A stretch of DNA of 64,000 nucleotides from Tubiluchus corallicola (Eukaryota > Priapulida > Priapulimorpha > Priapulimorphida > Tubiluchidae): positions 1-64,000 of the forward strand of contig JAQGDQ010000120.1 of the NCBI GenBank assembly GCA_030141605.1, in the 5' to 3' direction. The position numbers and the translations under genes were made by a program. Under the pieces are notes generated by a model. It saw nothing but the letters and a program-made list of their open reading frames with translations, was not told the origin of the DNA and made no database searches. Positions 63,001 to 64,000 of the stretch are shown here, in pieces; positions within the stretch are counted from its first letter, which is position 1, and each line of letters starts with the position of its first letter.

Positions 63001-63901
63001 TTTATGCTGTTGATTATGCAACATCAGTCTTGTTTATCGTCGTCATGGACTGTTTTATATCTTTTAATTGACATAATTGTGTGCATTAGTTTTACCTAGG
63101 ATACCTAACAAAGGATACCTAACATTTTGTTATACTTGATTATCATTTAATTTTGATTTCATTTGATTTGATTTAATATTTAATTTCAAACTTTACAAAG
63201 TTCATATACACATCACAAATTAATGCAAATAATACAATAAATTATGGCTCACACTAATAACATAAATAACAATTATCGATATAAGAAACTACGCCAACGA
63301 TGTCTAATTACGGAAGTAAAGTTTACATCACTGTTTAAAATGTTCTTGCAAATAAATTTTTCAGTTTTTAATGCATATTCGTTAATGTTTTACTGATTAG
63401 TACAGTCAAGATCAGGTTGTCAAACAATTTTGACTATATTTTATACAATCTCGTACAAGCGTTTAAAAATGTGTATTGTTTTAGTGATCATATCATATCA
63501 TATCAATAAATTAGTAGTAATTTTTGTAAATTATACATCCTCATTTAGTATTTTCTGCTCATCCTTTACATGAAGTAAGCTTTAATTGTGTATTATCTAA
63601 AGTTAATAAAAATAAGCTTGAATAATGTGTTACCTTGCAGTTAATTAACGGAGTCATCTGTAGACTGCCTTCTCCACACCAAGTGCCTCTGTTTGCATCT
63701 AAGCTGGAGGGTAGCAGGGTTGAAAGATTCATGATTAAACTTGAAGCTCTTCTGGCTGATAAAGCAGCTTGGAGTTTTGTGTTCGAGCTTGCACCGGTAC
63801 TCAACAGGTATTTGGAGTCATGTCATCTGTTGCCATGGGAATCGAATATTTGTGAGGAGGCTGCTAGCAATGTTTGTAGATTTGGAGTTCTATTATTAGA
63901 G
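32963..63901 (+). CDS. HTT: Huntingtin (5' 42 coding exons; gene continues past window)
   Basis: Forty-two coding exons join with consistent phase and GT-AG introns into 2126 residues, about two thirds of a huntingtin (human about 3144). Conserved blocks run in order: [15 protein letters not shown] (N17 helix), [160 protein letters not shown]. The protein is a cytoplasmic HEAT-repeat scaffold linked to vesicle transport, autophagy and HAP40 binding. It has no polyglutamine or polyproline. The gene is divergent from NOC3L. The last exon seen ends at 63901 with a GTAATA donor; the remaining C-HEAT exons are outside. Confidence 0.98.
33996..38937 (+). CDS. HTT: HTT exons 2-7: first N-HEAT repeats
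   Basis: Exons: 2 33996-34076, 3 34575-34695, 4 35227-35366, 5 37235-37373, 6 37986-38127, 7 38747-38937. They encode residues 38-309, the start of the N-HEAT solenoid. Key blocks are [27 protein letters not shown] (exon 3), [19 protein letters not shown] (exon 4), [13 protein letters not shown] (exon 5) and [18 protein letters not shown] (exon 6), all close to human. Exon 7 carries [16 protein letters not shown] and ends at the TDQLVQ motif. Intron 4 (35367-37234) holds two hAT-like elements. Confidence 0.96.
34928..34962 (+). repeat. Short (TATAAG)-like microsatellite
   Basis: GTATAAGTATTGGTATAAG continues with two further GTATAAG units in HTT intron 3. Short and imperfect. Confidence 0.6.
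35424..35945 (+). mobile_element. hAT-like non-autonomous transposon with intact target duplication
   Basis: The element begins CAGGGCTGAGAAT and ends ATTCTCATCCCTG, so the termini are inverted copies. It is flanked by a perfect 8-bp duplication ACTTAATG (35416-35423 and 35946-35953), the hallmark size for hAT elements. It is 522 bp, has no coding capacity and contains a G/C-rich self-complementary stretch near 35848-35910. It lies in HTT intron 4. Confidence 0.88.
36251..37052 (+). mobile_element. hAT-like element with TAGGGGTGTC ends
   Basis: Left end TAGGGGTGTCACGA and right end TCCGGACACCCCTA are inverted copies of each other. Flanking octamers ATACTGGG and AAACTGCC agree at 5 of 8 positions, consistent with a decayed hAT target duplication. 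No transposase frame is recognisable over its 802 bp. It is the second hAT-type insertion in HTT intron 4. Confidence 0.65.
39289..42184 (+). CDS. HTT: HTT exons 8-12: short disordered linker
   Basis: Exons: 8 39289-39475, 9 39690-39759, 10 40212-40344, 11 41760-41847, 12 42057-42184, encoding about residues 310-511. Exon 8 finishes a HEAT unit ([23 protein letters not shown]) and ends in RSRSGS, matching the human GGRSRSGS segment. Exons 9-12 are rich in D, E, S, T and P with no predicted fold. They correspond to the large human disordered loop (about residues 400-670) but are clearly shorter, and I see no match to the human caspase/calpain sites. Small exons (70 and 88 bp) and poor conservation make this the least certain part of the model, though phases agree. 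Confidence 0.88.
40950..41105 (+). repeat. Fragment of the hAT-like repeat family
   Basis: It shares GAGTTATTTGAGT, the GACAGTTTTTAT block, ATAGGAGC and GACATTTTTGAG with the element at 35424-35945 (around 35645-35745), in the same order. After that block it continues like the minus-strand copy at 29.6 kb. Ends are lost. It lies in HTT intron 10. Confidence 0.7.
42337..48888 (+). CDS. HTT: HTT exons 13-21: middle of N-HEAT
   Basis: Exons: 13 42337-42577, 14 43099-43242, 15 44746-44942, 16 45341-45430, 17 45609-45706, 18 47016-47277, 19 47607-47764, 20 47908-48071, 21 48771-48888. Exon 13 carries the conserved FLLTGY...[11 protein letters not shown] block and exon 14 the [23 protein letters not shown] block. 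Exon 17 reads [17 protein letters not shown], a textbook HEAT repeat also strong in human. Exons 18-20 are more divergent but align with FGC.NALWLLS and [14 protein letters not shown]. Intron 14 holds a Tigger/pogo-type element and a 60-bp minisatellite. Confidence 0.95.
43407..44083 (+). mobile_element. Tigger/pogo-type non-autonomous element
   Basis: Left end CAGTTAGCCTTCGCTTAACG follows TA (43405-43406). The right end read on the other strand is CAGAGTCCTCGCTTAACG. CAG plus the shared CGCTTAACG core is typical of Tigger-like termini. The right flank lacks TA. The 677-bp interior has no transposase. It lies in HTT intron 14. Confidence 0.7.
44352..44592. repeat. Minisatellite, four ~60-bp units
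   Basis: GATTGTATCTGTAG recurs at about 44357, 44417, 44477 and 44535 (spacing 60, 60, 58). Because 60 is a multiple of three, the minus strand stays open and gives a repeated peptide ([15 protein letters not shown]), which is not a gene. It lies in HTT intron 14, downstream of the Tigger-type element. Confidence 0.93.
46290..46620 (-). repeat. Possible retrotransposon 3' end
   Basis: On the minus strand an open frame ends ([10 protein letters not shown] then stop, at 46414) and is followed by a ~120-bp 3'UTR-like stretch with AATAAAG and an AT-rich tail. This layout looks like the 3' end of a retroelement, but no RT motif is visible, so the call rests on layout alone. It lies in HTT intron 17. 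Confidence 0.25.
49249..51160 (+). CDS. HTT: HTT exons 22-23: Lys/Glu-rich insertion
   Basis: Exons 22 (49249-49454) and 23 (51021-51160). Exon 22 begins [16 protein letters not shown] and keeps [11 protein letters not shown], the human SLSPIRRK segment that contains a known Cdk5 phosphoserine (around S1181). It then runs into a tract of alternating lysine, glutamate and aspartate of about 50 residues that crosses the intron into exon 23. In human this stretch is a mixed serine-rich loop. Exon 23 then returns to conserved sequence, [24 protein letters not shown]. Intron 22 (49455-51020) holds a 372-bp inverted-repeat element. Confidence 0.94.
49668..50039. mobile_element. MITE-like element with ~60-bp terminal inverted repeats
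   Basis: The left end CTTTTCACAGTT and right end AACTGTGAAAAG are inverted copies, and the inner parts also pair: GGTTAAGTGTACCA at about 49716-49729 with TGGTACACTTAACC at about 49980-49993. Total 372 bp, no coding capacity. Flanking direct repeats are not evident, so the superfamily is undetermined. It lies in HTT intron 22. Confidence 0.7.
51751..57571 (+). CDS. HTT: HTT exons 24-32: end of N-HEAT
   Basis: Exons: 24 51751-51936, 25 52999-53216, 26 53732-53903, 27 54193-54314, 28 54908-55056, 29 55949-56088, 30 56512-56628, 31 56787-56909, 32 57363-57571. This is the best conserved part: [16 protein letters not shown] (exon 26), [21 protein letters not shown] (exon 27), [28 protein letters not shown] (exon 28), [15 protein letters not shown] (exon 29) and [22 protein letters not shown] (exon 30). 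Exon 32 begins the bridge region ([21 protein letters not shown]). All junctions keep frame. Confidence 0.97.
57866..63901 (+). CDS. HTT: HTT exons 33-42: bridge and start of C-HEAT
   Basis: Exons: 33 57866-58011, 34 58299-58527, 35 58877-58967, 36 59142-59321, 37 59911-60087, 38 60851-60927, 39 61470-61605, 40 61820-61939, 41 62617-62790, 42 63641-63901. Exon 36 holds [11 protein letters not shown] and the near-invariant [24 protein letters not shown]. Exon 35 keeps [14 protein letters not shown]. Exons 37-39 match the human segment from the KTLQCLEGI block to RHQRLYSLLDRF. Exons 40-42 are weaker but collinear. Exon 42 ends in the CRFGVLLLE motif, with the donor at 63902; bases 63902-64000 are the start of the next intron. 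Confidence 0.95.
63130..63440 (-). mobile_element. LINE 3' end, second copy
   Basis: The minus strand closely follows the LINE 3' end at 24900-25150: TGCAAGAACATTTTAAACAG, AACTTTACTTCCGT, CATCGTTGGCGTAGTTTCTTA, and the 3'UTR with TATGAACTTTGTAAAGTTTG, ending in an ATTAAATCAAATC-type tail (towards 63130). Frame-breaking changes are present. It is antisense within HTT intron 41. Confidence 0.75.
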
Positions 63902-64000
63902 GTAATAGATACATACTTTATACATTTGACTTATTTGATGCATAAGATTCTAATTTGTCTGTAAAGATTTCAGTAAATTTTTCATCTATTTTTCATCAGT

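Overview
This is an AT-rich stretch of an animal nuclear genome. Protein-coding genes are split by GT-AG introns, and the introns carry LINE, pogo-like, hAT-like and Ty3/gypsy remnants plus microsatellites. Three conserved genes can be read exon by exon with consistent splice phases: MRPL43 (+, 10.3-13.6 kb), NOC3L (-, 31.3-14.4 kb) and the first 42 coding exons of huntingtin HTT (+, 33.0-63.9 kb, continuing past the window). A huntingtin without a polyglutamine or proline-rich stretch, together with the repeat types, points to an invertebrate, possibly an early-branching one such as a sponge or cnidarian. The species cannot be named from the sequence.

Layout. 1-11,843 is a giant imperfect inverted repeat: arms 1-3457 and 8384-11843, almost identical, around a 4.9 kb unique spacer. 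The spacer holds a broken Ty3/gypsy element (minus strand) that keeps a gag zinc knuckle, protease and integrase but no recognisable reverse transcriptase/RNase H. The right arm carries the promoter side and first coding exon of MRPL43; the left arm carries an orphan copy of that exon facing the other way. 12.7-13.6 kb holds MRPL43 exons 2 and 3. MRPL43 and NOC3L are tail to tail. NOC3L has 20 inferred coding exons; its introns hold a pogo-like transposon, a 52-bp minisatellite, a ~320-bp CT tract, a LINE 3' end and a 5S-like fragment. NOC3L and HTT are head to head, with 1.6 kb between their start codons and a perfect CRE next to the NOC3L start. HTT introns hold two hAT-like elements, a Tigger/pogo-type element, a 60-bp minisatellite, a 372-bp inverted-repeat element and a second copy of the LINE 3' end.

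Function. MRPL43 (mL43) is a mitochondrial large-subunit ribosomal protein, NOC3L acts in nucleolar pre-60S assembly, and huntingtin is a HEAT-repeat scaffold. No shared pathway is evident beyond the ribosomal theme of the first two. I found no prokaryotic operon, CRISPR array or defence-like system. The most unusual structure is the large palindrome that duplicates part of a housekeeping gene.
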